A DNA stretch of 64,000 nt, taken from NCBI RefSeq assembly GCF_014635865.1, contig NZ_BMDQ01000001.1:1364001-1428000 (forward strand), given 5' to 3'. How positions within the stretch are numbered: the first letter of the stretch is position 1; the number at the start of each line of letters is the position of its first letter. Below the pieces are notes generated by a model. The model was not told the DNA's origin and ran no database searches. It saw nothing but the letters and a program-made list of their open reading frames with translations. A program made the translations under genes and the position numbers. Shown piece by piece: positions 27,164 to 36,283 of this stretch. This DNA is from Winogradskyella haliclonae (GTDB taxonomy: Bacteria; Bacteroidota; Bacteroidia; Flavobacteriales; Flavobacteriaceae).

Positions 27164-28726
27164 TTAAGAGCTACAAGATAACATAGAACAACCAACTTTA
27201 TGTCGTGCCCATTCTGGTCGTTTAGCAAACCATTTTTCATGCTTTGGTTGTTCATCATAGGGTTGTTTTAAAAGTTGAAATAATTCATCAATTAATTGGT
27301 AATCACCTTTGTTTGCATCATCAATAGCGAGTTGTGCCATATAGTTTCTGAGTACATATTTTGGGTTAATGGCGTTCATTTTAGCTAGGCGCTCATCATC
27401 AGATAATTTTTCTTTTTCTAATCTAAATTGATAACAGTCAAACCAATCATACCATTCCTTTTTAATACCATCGGTAATGGATTCAATACTGTAGAATGCA
27501 TCTTGAATAAGTTGAAACCCATTAATGGAATTGTCTTTTTTAAAACCACTTAATTTTCTAAAGAAAATAGTCATGTCTGTTTCGGTTAAATGTAGAATAT
27601 CTTCCAAAGTCTGAATAAGTTTTAAATCCTTTTCATCATCTTCAAGCAGTCCAAGTTTAGATGTCATCATCTTGAAAGATTTCTTTTCAAAACCTAATTT
27701 ATAGTTTTCGAGAATAGTTTCTAAAGGTTCAGCTTCTTCAATTAAAGGGTATAAAGCATTGGCAAGTTGGTACAAATTCCAAAGGCCAATATTGGGTTGA
27801 TTGGCGAAGCGATAACGTTTGTTTTGCGCATCCGTAGTATTTGGCGTCCAGCCAAAATCGAAATTATCTAACCAGCCATAAGGTCCATAATCTATAGTTA
27901 ATCCTAAAATAGACATGTTATCGGTGTTCATAACGCCATGCACAAAACCGACACGTTGCCAATGGATAATCATATCTAAAGTACGCTGCATAACGTCATT
28001 AAAAAATTGAATATAAACTTCTTTTGAAGGCTTGCCTAAATGACTAAAATGATGAACTATAGTATAATCAACGAGTATTTTTAAAGTTTTGTGGTCATTT
28101 CTTGCTGCAAATATTTCATAACTACCAAAACGTAAAAAGGTAGGTGATACTCTAGAGACAATAGCTCCTTTTTCATAAGCTTGATTACCATCATATAGCA
28201 TATCGCGTAAAACATCATCACCAGTTAATGCTAGAGACAAAGCACGTGTAGTTGGAATCCCTAAATGATGCATTGCTTCACTACACAAATATTCTCTTAT
28301 GGAAGAACGTAAAACGGCTAATCCATCACCTTGTCTAGAGTATGGTGTTTCGCCAGCGCCTTTAAGCTGAATGGTCCATTGCTTGTTATTATGCGCAATA
28401 TCAAATAAATTAATCGCTCTACCATCACCAAGTTGTCCAGCCCAATTACCAAATTGGTGCCCGCCGTAACACATGGCATAAGGCGTTGTGCTTTCTAAGA
28501 CTTTATTTCCAGTTACAATTTTCAAGAATTCTTCAGATTGTAGGTCTTTATCTGTAAACCCCAAATCTTTGGAGCATTCTTTGGAGACGTGAATTAATTT
28601 TGGTTGAGACGTCTTTTTGGGTAAAACATAACTAAAACAAGCGTTATTAACTTGACGTCTAGTATTCTCAGTAATAGGGTCAGCTGGTAGCTCGGTTATA
28701 AATGTATGTTTTAGATTGAGGTTCAT
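27164..28726 (-). CDS. selO: Protein adenylyltransferase SelO (YdiU family)
   Basis: The product has 520 residues, the full family length. The pseudokinase-like core shows MCYGGHQFGNWAGQLGDGRA near 85, IQLKGAGETPYSRQGDG, LRSSIREYL, VHGVMNTDNMSILG and DYGPYGWLDNFDF. The C-terminus ends CSMLSCSS, where the family keeps conserved cysteines. SelO transfers AMP to protein side chains and in E. coli is linked to redox proteins including a glutaredoxin. Here its start overlaps a glutaredoxin-like gene by 4 bp, a good match to that biology. Confidence 0.95.
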   Translation of the reverse strand: MNLNLKHTFITELPADPITENTRRQVNNACFSYVLPKKTSQPKLIHVSKECSKDLGFTDKDLQSEEFLKIVTGNKVLESTTPYAMCYGGHQFGNWAGQLGDGRAINLFDIAHNNKQWTIQLKGAGETPYSRQGDGLAVLRSSIREYLCSEAMHHLGIPTTRALSLALTGDDVLRDMLYDGNQAYEKGAIVSRVSPTFLRFGSYEIFAARNDHKTLKILVDYTIVHHFSHLGKPSKEVYIQFFNDVMQRTLDMIIHWQRVGFVHGVMNTDNMSILGLTIDYGPYGWLDNFDFGWTPNTTDAQNKRYRFANQPNIGLWNLYQLANALYPLIEEAEPLETILENYKLGFEKKSFKMMTSKLGLLEDDEKDLKLIQTLEDILHLTETDMTIFFRKLSGFKKDNSINGFQLIQDAFYSIESITDGIKKEWYDWFDCYQFRLEKEKLSDDERLAKMNAINPKYVLRNYMAQLAIDDANKGDYQLIDELFQLLKQPYDEQPKHEKWFAKRPEWARHKVGCSMLSCSS

Positions 28727-28971
28727 ACTAATTTATTAATCCACTTATTCAAATCTTTTTCTGAGGGATTCCTTAGCTTTTTACCAGAAATCGTAACTGT
28801 GGGAAAATTAAGTTTTTTATTCTCGTATAAGTTACGTAATTCGATGGCATTTCTTTCATTTTTTTCAACATCAAGAAACAGATACCTAAGGTTCTTATTT
28901 TCAAAAAAAGATTTATAGTATTGTGTTTTATGGCACCTTTCGGTGCCATAAAGTTTAATTTTTGTTTCCAT
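28723..28971 (-). CDS. Glutaredoxin-like protein
   Basis: The product has 82 residues: a beta strand KIKLYGTERC, a CxxT motif (CHKT) where most glutaredoxins have CxxC, LFLDVEKNERNA, and NFPTVTISGKKL with the cis-proline and glutathione-binding element. The second active-site cysteine is a Thr, so it would work by a monothiol route if active. It overlaps selO by 4 bp (ATGA) and follows msrA by 13 bp. Confidence 0.85.
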   Translation of the reverse strand: METKIKLYGTERCHKTQYYKSFFENKNLRYLFLDVEKNERNAIELRNLYENKKLNFPTVTISGKKLRNPSEKDLNKWINKLV

Positions 28972-28984
28972 TACGCTTTTAGAA

Positions 28985-29527
28985 TTACGATTTAAGTTTG
29001 TCAGCGTGTAATTGTCTAAGCTTGCTTAGTTTTGGAGTAATAACAAAACTACAATACCCTTGAGACTGATTATTCTTGTAATAGTTTTGATGTTCTTTTT
29101 CGGCTTCGTAAAAAACATCTAATGGCGAAATTTCAGTCACAACAGGATTTTCGTAATAAGGCGCAATCTCTTTACTAACGACTTCTGCAATTTCTTTTTG
29201 GTCTTCATTATGATAAAAAATAACAGAACGGTATTGTGTGCCTCGATCAGCACCTTGACGATTTAATGTTGTCGGGTCATGCGTAGTCATAAAAATGACT
29301 AAAATATCCTCATATAAAATTACATTAGCATCAAAAGTAATCTGAATAACCTCTGCATGTCCCGTAAGTCCAGAACATATCTCGCGATAGGTTGGGTGGC
29401 CAGGAACAGTCCCGCCAGAATACCCAGAGACTACTTTTTCTACACCTTTTACTTCCTGAAAAACAGCTTCTGTACACCAAAAGCAACCACCACCGACCGT
29501 AGCTATTTGTATATTCTTAGTTTTCAT
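28985..29527 (-). CDS. msrA: Peptide methionine sulfoxide reductase MsrA
   Basis: The product has 180 residues from ATG 29527, whose A overlaps the msrB TAA stop (TAATG). An earlier in-frame ATG at 29572 lies inside msrB and would add non-family sequence. The active site GGGCFWCTEAVFQ has the catalytic Cys15. GYSGGTVPGHPTYREICSG and GHAEVIQ complete the family core. It reduces the S-epimer of methionine sulfoxide. Confidence 0.97.
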   Translation of the reverse strand: MKTKNIQIATVGGGCFWCTEAVFQEVKGVEKVVSGYSGGTVPGHPTYREICSGLTGHAEVIQITFDANVILYEDILVIFMTTHDPTTLNRQGADRGTQYRSVIFYHNEDQKEIAEVVSKEIAPYYENPVVTEISPLDVFYEAEKEHQNYYKNNQSQGYCSFVITPKLSKLRQLHADKLKS

Positions 29528-29979
29528 TAAGCCATCTCCTTGTCTAAAATCATTGACTCCGAATTGATACAATAACGCAATCCACTTGGTTCTGGCCCGT
29601 CAGGAAATATATGCCCTAAATGCGCATCACAAGTGTTACACATCACCTCTACGCGTACCATACCATAAGAGGTGTCTCTTTGGTACTTAATGGCATTTTC
29701 TTTAATGGGCTGTGTAAAACTAGGCCAGCCCGTTCCAGAACTAAACTTAATTGTAGAATCGAATAAAGCCGTAGTACAACATACACAGTTGTACTTGCCT
29801 TCGTCATAAATACTACAAAGTGCTCCACTATGAGCACGTTCTGTACCTTTTTGTCTTGTAATCCTAAATTGTTCTGGAGTTAATTGAGCTTTCCACTCAT
29901 CTTCTGTTTTTTCAACGCGTCTGTCTGGCGTTGGGTTTCCGTTTACGGAAAAGTTGATAACATCTTTCCAAGTCAGCAT
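29527..29979 (-). CDS. msrB: Peptide methionine sulfoxide reductase MsrB
   Basis: The product has 150 residues. Zinc is bound by two CxxC pairs (CVCC after NYN; CNTC before DAHLGHIF), SSGTGWPSF is the substrate loop, and SGLRYCINS has the catalytic cysteine. It reduces the R-epimer of methionine sulfoxide. It is the first gene of the msrB-msrA-glutaredoxin-selO-79aa-nitroreductase train, a coherent oxidative-repair operon. A purine-rich stretch just before the ATG could act as a ribosome site. Confidence 0.97.
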   Translation of the reverse strand: MLTWKDVINFSVNGNPTPDRRVEKTEDEWKAQLTPEQFRITRQKGTERAHSGALCSIYDEGKYNCVCCTTALFDSTIKFSSGTGWPSFTQPIKENAIKYQRDTSYGMVRVEVMCNTCDAHLGHIFPDGPEPSGLRYCINSESMILDKEMA

Positions 29980-30335
29980 ACTTTTAGGTTCCTTTCTTTC
30001 TGTGGGTTAATATTCTATTAATTAGGTCAGAAACAACCTCATCATTGAAATTAATAAGACTAATTTTAGTCGAAGTTTTTCGGTTTCTTTTCTAGTTAAT
30101 AAATATGCTTTATTTAGATGTAAAAGTAGTCGATATATTGGTGAATTCCTTACATAGTTAATGATATATTCCCACTTATTACCTATACAGCCCAAATATG
30201 ACTAATATAGCCTGTTTTATTACATTTAATGTTGGTGTGAGTATGACTTAAATTAACTTTATTGAAACGATTTAACATAACAAAGATTAACCATGTTTAA
30301 TTAATGCTTTGCTGTTAGATAAAAGATAAGTTAGG

Positions 30336-30443
30336 ATGCAGCGAAATGATAAAAGAAATTCGTGGGAATTTTTAGTAAAACCAAATGAAGGATTAGTATT
30401 CTTATTGTTATTCATATTAGTGGCCATATTACTATTTATATAG
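30336..30443 (+). CDS. Possible 35-aa single-helix membrane peptide
   Basis: The frame reads a charged N-terminus (MQRNDKRNSWEFLVKPNEG) and then one hydrophobic helix (LVFLLLFILVAILLFI) to a TAG stop. The polar head plus helix layout looks like a genuine small membrane protein. No promoter or family could be assigned, and an opposite-strand frame also stays open here, so this remains tentative. Confidence 0.35.
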   Translation: MQRNDKRNSWEFLVKPNEGLVFLLLFILVAILLFI

Positions 30444-30560
30444 TCATTGAGCTTAATAAAAATACAAGTGTTTATTGTGGAATCGGAGAGATTAGCTTCG
30501 CTGTTCACTATTACTCCCATACTGTAAATGTATCTTAATTGTTTCTATTACATCTTTAAA

Positions 30561-30600
30561 TAACAAAGCACAATCAAGTAAAACTTGTTGCGCTTTGTTA
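30561..30600 (-). terminator. Long hairpin, possible distant terminator
   Basis: TAACAAAGC and GCTTTGTTA form the base of an imperfect stem with a CAAGT / ACTTG top and a 3-nt loop. On the minus strand the mismatch in the stem becomes a G-U pair, favouring that direction. It lies 365 bp after the end of the minus-strand gene at 30965, so its use as that gene's terminator is uncertain. Confidence 0.4.
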
Positions 30601-30629
30601 CATAAAACTGATATTAAGCTACGCTTAAT

Positions 30630-30674
30630 TGTGGAGTCAACGGGACATAAATCGAACTATTTTGATGAAGATTT
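30630..30674. repeat. 45-bp direct repeat, copy 1
   Basis: This segment (starting TGTGGAGTCAACGGGAC, ending GATGAAGATTT) is identical to 42225-42269 at 40 of 45 positions, in the same orientation. Both copies lie in non-coding DNA between the end of a minus-strand gene and a hairpin, and they bracket the hydrolase block. A forward frame is open through both copies (shared SNYFDED), and three of the five differences are synonymous in that frame. Confidence 0.8.
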
Positions 30675-30964
30675 ATTAGTATTAATTAAACTAAACTCTA
30701 CTAAATACTAATATTAGTATCAATAGATTTGCAACGTTTCGTTGTTTTTGGACTATCATATAATTTGGATAGATTTGACTTTCATCTTAATGTTTAACTT
30801 TAAAGATGACAACTATGAAAGCGTTACACACCTTTTCAATCCTGTGTTGGATTAATTCATCGAGAACTATCTAAATTAATATAGATTAGAAATCTTTTGA
30901 TAGGTAGCTGATTAAAGCGTACCTATACTTTATATTCTTTGTGCTACTACTTTTTATTTTAACT

Positions 30965-32149
30965 TTAATCCTTGAAAATCTCTTTTATGATATCCTCTAG
31001 CTTACCCTTACGTAAATCGGCATCCATTGCTATGATTTTACCTTTATAGTCTATTAAAATAGGCTTTGGAAGAGTCACTAATTGAAATCTTTTCGCTAAA
31101 TCAGATTTGAATTCGCCTTCAGAATGCAAGCTATATTCCCAAGGAAATGGGTTTTTATTTAAGTAATTTTCTAAACGTTTTCTGTCTTTATCAATAGATA
31201 TACTAACCACATTAAATCCTTTATTCTTGTATTTGTTGTAGACCTTTTTAATTTTAGGAAATTCTTCAATGCAAGGCTTACACCAAGTTGCCCAGAAGTC
31301 TATTAATGTGATTCTATCAGTTAAATCTTTATTTGAAATGTATTGGTAGTCATTCTGAACAAAAGATAATTTAAATTCAGGTATGGATTTACCAATACCA
31401 AGACTAGCCCAAGACTTATCAATTGTGAAAAAGTCTTTTGGAAACATAGGATTAATTTCAATATCTGAATATAAAATTTCCATTTTGTAACCCGCAGAAG
31501 GAATATTCACCTCTTCTTTAAAAGGAAGCATATATCCATCAACTTCTTTATAATCCGAATAAGTAATTGTTGATTTTCCGTAACGATTGTCTGATATGTA
31601 AGCTATTAAATACTTTGATTCTTTATCAAAAACGTAGTCTTCATTAGGAGTAGTTTTGGTCAGTTTATAAACAGGTGTATCATTCCAAATGGTGTCTTTA
31701 AAGACATAATCATTTGCTTTTTCCTTTAGCTCAATAACAGGTGTTATTCTAACTGGCTCCTTTGGCATTGTATTGATTCCAAAAAAATCACCTTTTTCAA
31801 ACTTTACTACTGAACTACCCTCATTATTAGTTATGATGATATCCGTAACTATACCATTAGTTTTTGTCACGGTTTTTTGAAACGAGTGCATTTTAACTGA
31901 AATCGTTTTTTCTACATCACTTACAATATTACCCCCTATAAAAGTTTTTACTTTGAAAGTAGATTTTTTAGATGTAAATGTGTTCCAAGTTTTTCCATAA
32001 GATGACTTCTCCAAATTCATTTCAACTAATGTTTTAGAATTCGTAATCTCATTTTCGCAAGAAAAAAATGAAATAAATAGCACTAATAAGCTTAGATATT
32101 TGATTTGTGATTTGCTAGTACTTCTAGAGTATTTATAATTAAAAAGCAT
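30965..32149 (-). CDS. TlpA family thiol-disulfide oxidoreductase, lipoprotein with N-terminal extra domain
   Basis: The product has 394 residues. A lipoprotein signal (LLVLFISFFSC, Cys at about 30) leads to a 200-residue beta-rich domain without a recognised name, then a C-terminal TlpA domain with FWATWCKPCIEEFPKIKK. Such two-part reductases are common in Bacteroidota. It is the last minus-strand gene before the 29980-30964 gap. The start at 32149 gives an unusually long n-region before the hydrophobic core; an alternative start was not found. Confidence 0.85.
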   Translation of the reverse strand: MLFNYKYSRSTSKSQIKYLSLLVLFISFFSCENEITNSKTLVEMNLEKSSYGKTWNTFTSKKSTFKVKTFIGGNIVSDVEKTISVKMHSFQKTVTKTNGIVTDIIITNNEGSSVVKFEKGDFFGINTMPKEPVRITPVIELKEKANDYVFKDTIWNDTPVYKLTKTTPNEDYVFDKESKYLIAYISDNRYGKSTITYSDYKEVDGYMLPFKEEVNIPSAGYKMEILYSDIEINPMFPKDFFTIDKSWASLGIGKSIPEFKLSFVQNDYQYISNKDLTDRITLIDFWATWCKPCIEEFPKIKKVYNKYKNKGFNVVSISIDKDRKRLENYLNKNPFPWEYSLHSEGEFKSDLAKRFQLVTLPKPILIDYKGKIIAMDADLRKGKLEDIIKEIFKD

Positions 32150-32206
32150 TTGAATATATTCTATCTATAAACCTTCATACTAAATCTATATTAGCTGTTT
32201 GTGAAA

Positions 32207-33673
32207 TCATTCAACCATCATCCCATCAAATTTTATTTGTCCATTTTGATTGGAAATTAAATTCACCACCAATGTTTCCATTCCATTAGTTGTCCTTACA
32301 CCAGCAATAATTTCCTCTCCATTAATTTCTAATCGTGCAAGCTTGCCTCCCTTCAGTTTATTATGAAACTTATTAAAGTATTTTAAATGCAATTCCATAG
32401 GTGCCATATTGATGAAATTATCGCTCCCGTTTTTTTGAATAAAGGCTTTCCATTTATCCTGATTATTAAAATTTAAAACTTCAATTGTTTTTTCAACCAT
32501 CATTTTAACATCTTCCTCATCCATTTCTGTTTCCATACGATTGTCTGGATATTGGGGTTGAAAATCGGGAAGAATGTATAATGCTCCAATTTGTGATGCT
32601 ATGATTTGAGAATATGGTGTTGAATTATTATTAAGTAAAATAATAGTCATATCATCGTCCAGATACCTCCAGAAATCGGCAAAGAAAATACCATTACCTC
32701 CATTATGAGCGGCTAGGGTGGTACCTCGAGACGTTTTGTATATTGCCCACCCATAAGCGTAAAAAGATTGAGCTTTTCCTTCTTTTACATAAGGTTTAAA
32801 ATACTTTTCAATGGCATTTTTAGAAAGCACTTTTTCTGTTTTTAGTACTTGATGCCATTTATACATATCCTTAGCAGAAGAAAGAATACCGCCATTTGCT
32901 TTTAAATGCCAATAAGGTGCATCCGTATCCCAAGGCAACGCATTTGGCTTACCTTGCGCATTTCCTTTTTTATTATACCCTATAGCTACATCCGTTGATA
33001 AAAAATTAGGTCTTGTATACCCTGTTTGCTCCATCTGTGCAGGTTTCCATAAATTAGAATATAAATATTCTTCATAGGTCTTTCCTGATACCTTTTCGAT
33101 AATCATCCCTAGAAGCGAATACCCTACATTGGAATAATTATAATCATCACCTGGTTTAAACGTTAGCTTTAAATTAAAAGCTTTGGTTATAAAGTCATCA
33201 GTTGTGATGGCATCATAATCATCTCCAATACCAGATAACAAACCTGATGAATGTGTTAATAGATGATGAATAGTGATGTCTTTTTTATCATCAGGCACAT
33301 TATTAAAATATTTACCCACCTTATCTTCAACTGAAAGTTTACCTTGCATTTCCAGTTTTAAAATTCCTGCGGCTGTAAATTGTTTGGTAACCGACCCAAT
33401 ATCAAATATTGTATTAGATGAGTTTGCAATTTTTCTTTCTTTATCGCTAAACCCATATCCTTTATTTAATAAAACTTCATCTCCTTTAGCGAACAAAACG
33501 CTACCTGAAAAGCCACCTTCTTCAAGTTTAGATAAATAATTCTCTATGCGTTTTACTTGTTCATTTTCAGTATTGTTTTGAGCAATAAGTTTATCTTTTC
33601 GGTTTTCTTGATTTTGGCAGCTTACAGTACATAAAAATGATAGTGCAAATAGTTTAAAAAATAATTGTTTCAT
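32207..33673 (-). CDS. Beta-lactamase-fold serine hydrolase, lipoprotein
   Basis: The product has 488 residues with a signal peptide ending in a lipobox (LCTVSC, Cys at 19). The beta-lactamase/D-alanyl-D-alanine carboxypeptidase fold has SVTK at 94-97 (nucleophile Ser94), YSN at 180-182 and an AHNGGNG stretch in the place of the KTG motif. A C-terminal extension of about 120 residues follows the catalytic domain. Members act as peptidases or esterases; true beta-lactamase activity is unlikely to be the main role. It lies 4 bp after a paralogue. Confidence 0.88.
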   Translation of the reverse strand: MKQLFFKLFALSFLCTVSCQNQENRKDKLIAQNNTENEQVKRIENYLSKLEEGGFSGSVLFAKGDEVLLNKGYGFSDKERKIANSSNTIFDIGSVTKQFTAAGILKLEMQGKLSVEDKVGKYFNNVPDDKKDITIHHLLTHSSGLLSGIGDDYDAITTDDFITKAFNLKLTFKPGDDYNYSNVGYSLLGMIIEKVSGKTYEEYLYSNLWKPAQMEQTGYTRPNFLSTDVAIGYNKKGNAQGKPNALPWDTDAPYWHLKANGGILSSAKDMYKWHQVLKTEKVLSKNAIEKYFKPYVKEGKAQSFYAYGWAIYKTSRGTTLAAHNGGNGIFFADFWRYLDDDMTIILLNNNSTPYSQIIASQIGALYILPDFQPQYPDNRMETEMDEEDVKMMVEKTIEVLNFNNQDKWKAFIQKNGSDNFINMAPMELHLKYFNKFHNKLKGGKLARLEINGEEIIAGVRTTNGMETLVVNLISNQNGQIKFDGMMVE

Positions 33674-33677
33674 CGTT

Positions 33678-35042
33678 TTAATTTTTAATTTGATTGATTC
33701 TTTTTGCGGGATAAGTGTTATCTCCCATTATCCACTGTAAGGTGTTATATTTTTTCTCTTTACGGTCTACAAATTTTAAGAGTACCCAGTTTTGAACATA
33801 AAAGAAAGTGTCATTACCCAAGGGAATAAGCTTATCTGCTTTTGTCCGTCCGGGTGCCATATACATTAAATTATTATCGATAACTTTTACCACACCTATG
33901 GGACCAAAACCAAAGTCATAAGTTCCTTGATACTCTTGTAGCTTTTTGTTCGTTACGGACTGTCTTTTTTCAATATAATTCGTTGGGGTTTGATAATTTT
34001 TACCTGAATAAATTTTGTAGATATCCTCAGTAATAGGAAGTGCCACATTGGAATAGTGATTTCCTAATAAAACAATGGTTAAATTGTCGTCCATCCAATG
34101 AATGACTTGATGACAAAACCCTTGAACACGACCATTTGTAGCAAATGCTCGCTGACCATTTTTAGTACTGAAATTAGGTAGTTTTTCAAAAGAAGATTTT
34201 AAGATTTCTCCTTTGACCAGTTTTTGAACAAATAAGTTTAAATCATCCGTAGTTGAATATAAAGAGCCACCACCAATTTTTATACTCATATCAACAAATT
34301 CGGCATTTATTAAATGAGCATCATTATTAAACATATATCCTTTAGCTCGCTTATTTAAAATAGCCGAATTTGAATCAATTCCTGTTGCTTTTAATCCATA
34401 AGGTTTAAAAATTCTATCCTCTAAATATTGTCTATAACTTTTACCACTTACTATCTCAATTATTTTAGCTAATAGAACGTATCCTGAATTACTATATCTA
34501 TACTTTTCTCCTGGTTTAAAATCCAGTGGTTTACTTTTAAATAGCTCAATAATCTCATCAATCGTGTAATTGAATTTTATTAGCTCATTGTAATTTGGAA
34601 AACTATTGAGGTGAGGTATTCCTGCCCTGTGGTTTAAAAGTTGTTGAATTGTTATCTCTTCCCCACGAGGATAACCGATTATATATTTAGACAAGGTATC
34701 ATCCAATTGCAGTTTTTCAGATTCAGATAGTTGTAATATGGCCACTTCAGTAAAAAGCTTGGATATCGATGCTATTCTGAATTTTGTATCCATTGTATTT
34801 TTAATATTCCATTCCCTATCCGCAAAACCATACGATTTTTGAAATAAAGGCTCTCCGTTTTTATAGATAGCCACATTTCCACTCCAGGCATCCATTTCTA
34901 AATAAGGTTGCAAATAGGTGTCTATTTTACTTTCAATAGACTCCTTTGTGTCTGAACCTTGTGCATTACAAGAACTCAATACAAAGACTGCTAGAATAAC
35001 CAAATAGATGCTGCTATCGTAGCGTGAAATGAGATTTTTCAT
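33678..35042 (-). CDS. Beta-lactamase-fold serine hydrolase, lipoprotein
   Basis: The product has 454 residues with a signal peptide and lipobox (VFVLSSC, Cys at 25). The catalytic motifs are SISK at 92-95 and YSN at 183-185. The third motif is not obvious: the region FATNGRVQGFCHQVIHW takes that place, so activity is less certain than for its two paralogues. A C-terminal domain with GTYDFGFGPIGVVKV resembles the small beta domain often found after such hydrolases. It is divergent from the LytS-type kinase gene. Confidence 0.85.
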   Translation of the reverse strand: MKNLISRYDSSIYLVILAVFVLSSCNAQGSDTKESIESKIDTYLQPYLEMDAWSGNVAIYKNGEPLFQKSYGFADREWNIKNTMDTKFRIASISKLFTEVAILQLSESEKLQLDDTLSKYIIGYPRGEEITIQQLLNHRAGIPHLNSFPNYNELIKFNYTIDEIIELFKSKPLDFKPGEKYRYSNSGYVLLAKIIEIVSGKSYRQYLEDRIFKPYGLKATGIDSNSAILNKRAKGYMFNNDAHLINAEFVDMSIKIGGGSLYSTTDDLNLFVQKLVKGEILKSSFEKLPNFSTKNGQRAFATNGRVQGFCHQVIHWMDDNLTIVLLGNHYSNVALPITEDIYKIYSGKNYQTPTNYIEKRQSVTNKKLQEYQGTYDFGFGPIGVVKVIDNNLMYMAPGRTKADKLIPLGNDTFFYVQNWVLLKFVDRKEKKYNTLQWIMGDNTYPAKRINQIKN

Positions 35043-35184
35043 AAGATTACTTTGTTCTAAAACTAATACTATGATTCATTCTCAACAACTATATATGATG
35101 AGCGTGGCGAATATGTTATCTATGGTTTTTTAACTGCAAATCATCACATTAAAACGTATTTCATAACAATTAAAAAATCTTAAA

Positions 35185-35213
35185 TTGTTATCTGTCAATA
35201 AAAAAGTACTTTG
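35185..35213 (+). promoter_or_regulatory. Promoter for the LytS/LytTR pair (TTG-N19-TACTTTG)
   Basis: TTG at 35185-35187 is followed after 19 nt by TACTTTG at 35207-35213, a near match to TAnnTTTG with one base fewer. The ATG at 35222 is only 8 nt further, so the leader would be nearly absent. Confidence 0.5.
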
Positions 35214-35221
35214 CAATTCTT

Positions 35222-36283
35222 ATGAGTGTAAAAAAAATAATAGAATGGCTTATAAATCTCATTTTATGGGTGCTATTGGGCTACACCATGTTTTTTTTAT
35301 TTGTTGAAAAATCTGTAGAGATAGAATCTATCAATGGTGAAGAAATAACTAAGGTCATTTATAATAAGAAATCAACAAAGAGTACCTTGTTGAGTATTCT
35401 ATTTAAAATCATATTTTACTATATCAATGTTTATTTACTTTCCAAAATTTTTGATGCTAAAAGGCATTTTAAATACATCTTATCTTTAGTAGGAGTCATT
35501 CTTCTTTTTTTAATCATTGATTATTTCAGGGTTTTGTACCTGTACGGTGTGGACAAATTTGTTTCTTATAGTATCCTTACCAATATTTGGCAATATCTAT
35601 TTTTTGGGTCATTATCTTTTGTTCATATTATCGTTTTGCGTTGGCAAAAGGAAGAAGCACTAAAGCAAAAACTTAAAGAGGACAAATTAGCTGCAGAATT
35701 ACAATTACTTAAATCACAGATAAACCCTCATTTTTTATTTAATGCTTTAAATAATTTGTTGTCCATTTCTGAAAAACATGAACAAACGGAAGTATCGTCT
35801 GGTATTTCTCAACTTTCAGAATTACTGCGTTTTTTAATTCGTGATACTTCGGATAATACTATTTTGCTCGAAAAAGAAGTGGCATTTATCAAAAATTATA
35901 TTGAGTTGAATAGGTTACGATTCGATGAGAAAGATATCATCGAAATTAAATTTCAAACTTCGGATAATTATAATGACATTGAAGTTGCCCCATCTCTCTT
36001 AATACCATTTGTAGAGAATGCCTTTAAGCATGGCATTGATATTTACAATCCATCTTTTGTACATATAAGCTTAGATATTTTTGATAATCAAGTCATCAAT
36101 TTTAAATGTTCAAATTCGATATCAAAAACGAAGCAAAACGACTTGAATTCAAAGCGTTCAGGAATTGGACTTCAAAATGTAAAACAACGATTGGCAATTC
36201 TGTATCCTGACACTCATGACCTAAATATCAACAAAGAGGATGATAGGTTTTTTGTTGAACTAAAACTATATCTCAATGCTTAA
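35222..36283 (+). CDS. LytS-type sensor histidine kinase
   Basis: The product has 353 residues. Four hydrophobic segments at about 8-28, 56-75, 84-105 and 122-140 form the membrane sensor. A linker helix leads to the His_kinase domain with LKSQINPHFLFNALNNLLSI (phospho-acceptor His170) and an HATPase region with PFVENAFKHGI and SGIGLQNVKQRL. It should phosphorylate the LytTR regulator encoded next, whose start overlaps its end by 8 bp. No ligand-binding domain is visible. Confidence 0.92.
   Translation: MSVKKIIEWLINLILWVLLGYTMFFLFVEKSVEIESINGEEITKVIYNKKSTKSTLLSILFKIIFYYINVYLLSKIFDAKRHFKYILSLVGVILLFLIIDYFRVLYLYGVDKFVSYSILTNIWQYLFFGSLSFVHIIVLRWQKEEALKQKLKEDKLAAELQLLKSQINPHFLFNALNNLLSISEKHEQTEVSSGISQLSELLRFLIRDTSDNTILLEKEVAFIKNYIELNRLRFDEKDIIEIKFQTSDNYNDIEVAPSLLIPFVENAFKHGIDIYNPSFVHISLDIFDNQVINFKCSNSISKTKQNDLNSKRSGIGLQNVKQRLAILYPDTHDLNINKEDDRFFVELKLYLNA

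Larger units (their letters stand above)
29980..30964. other. 985-bp intergenic region with a possible 35-aa gene, a hairpin and one copy of a 45-bp repeat
   Basis: No long gene is supported here. The contents I can see are a small open frame at 30336-30443, a long hairpin at 30561-30600, a 45-bp repeat copy at 30630-30674 and a 16-bp AT-rich palindrome (ATACTAATATTAGTAT) at 30705-30720. The rest shows no coding pattern on either strand. It marks the border between the housekeeping block and the accessory hydrolase block. Confidence 0.6.

Noticed and set aside
29935-29960. TTTCCGTTTACGGAAA dyad
   Set aside because: It resembles the palindrome family but lies inside the msrB coding region with no -7 box at 21 nt.
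30287-30520. 77-aa minus-strand frame in the gap
   Set aside because: It is low-complexity and Asn-rich with no domain, and is antisense to a more protein-like small frame.
30630-30674. tRNA or tmRNA 3'-end remnant
   Set aside because: GGGAC...TCGAAC recalls a T-arm in reverse, but spacing and stem pairing do not fit a tRNA.
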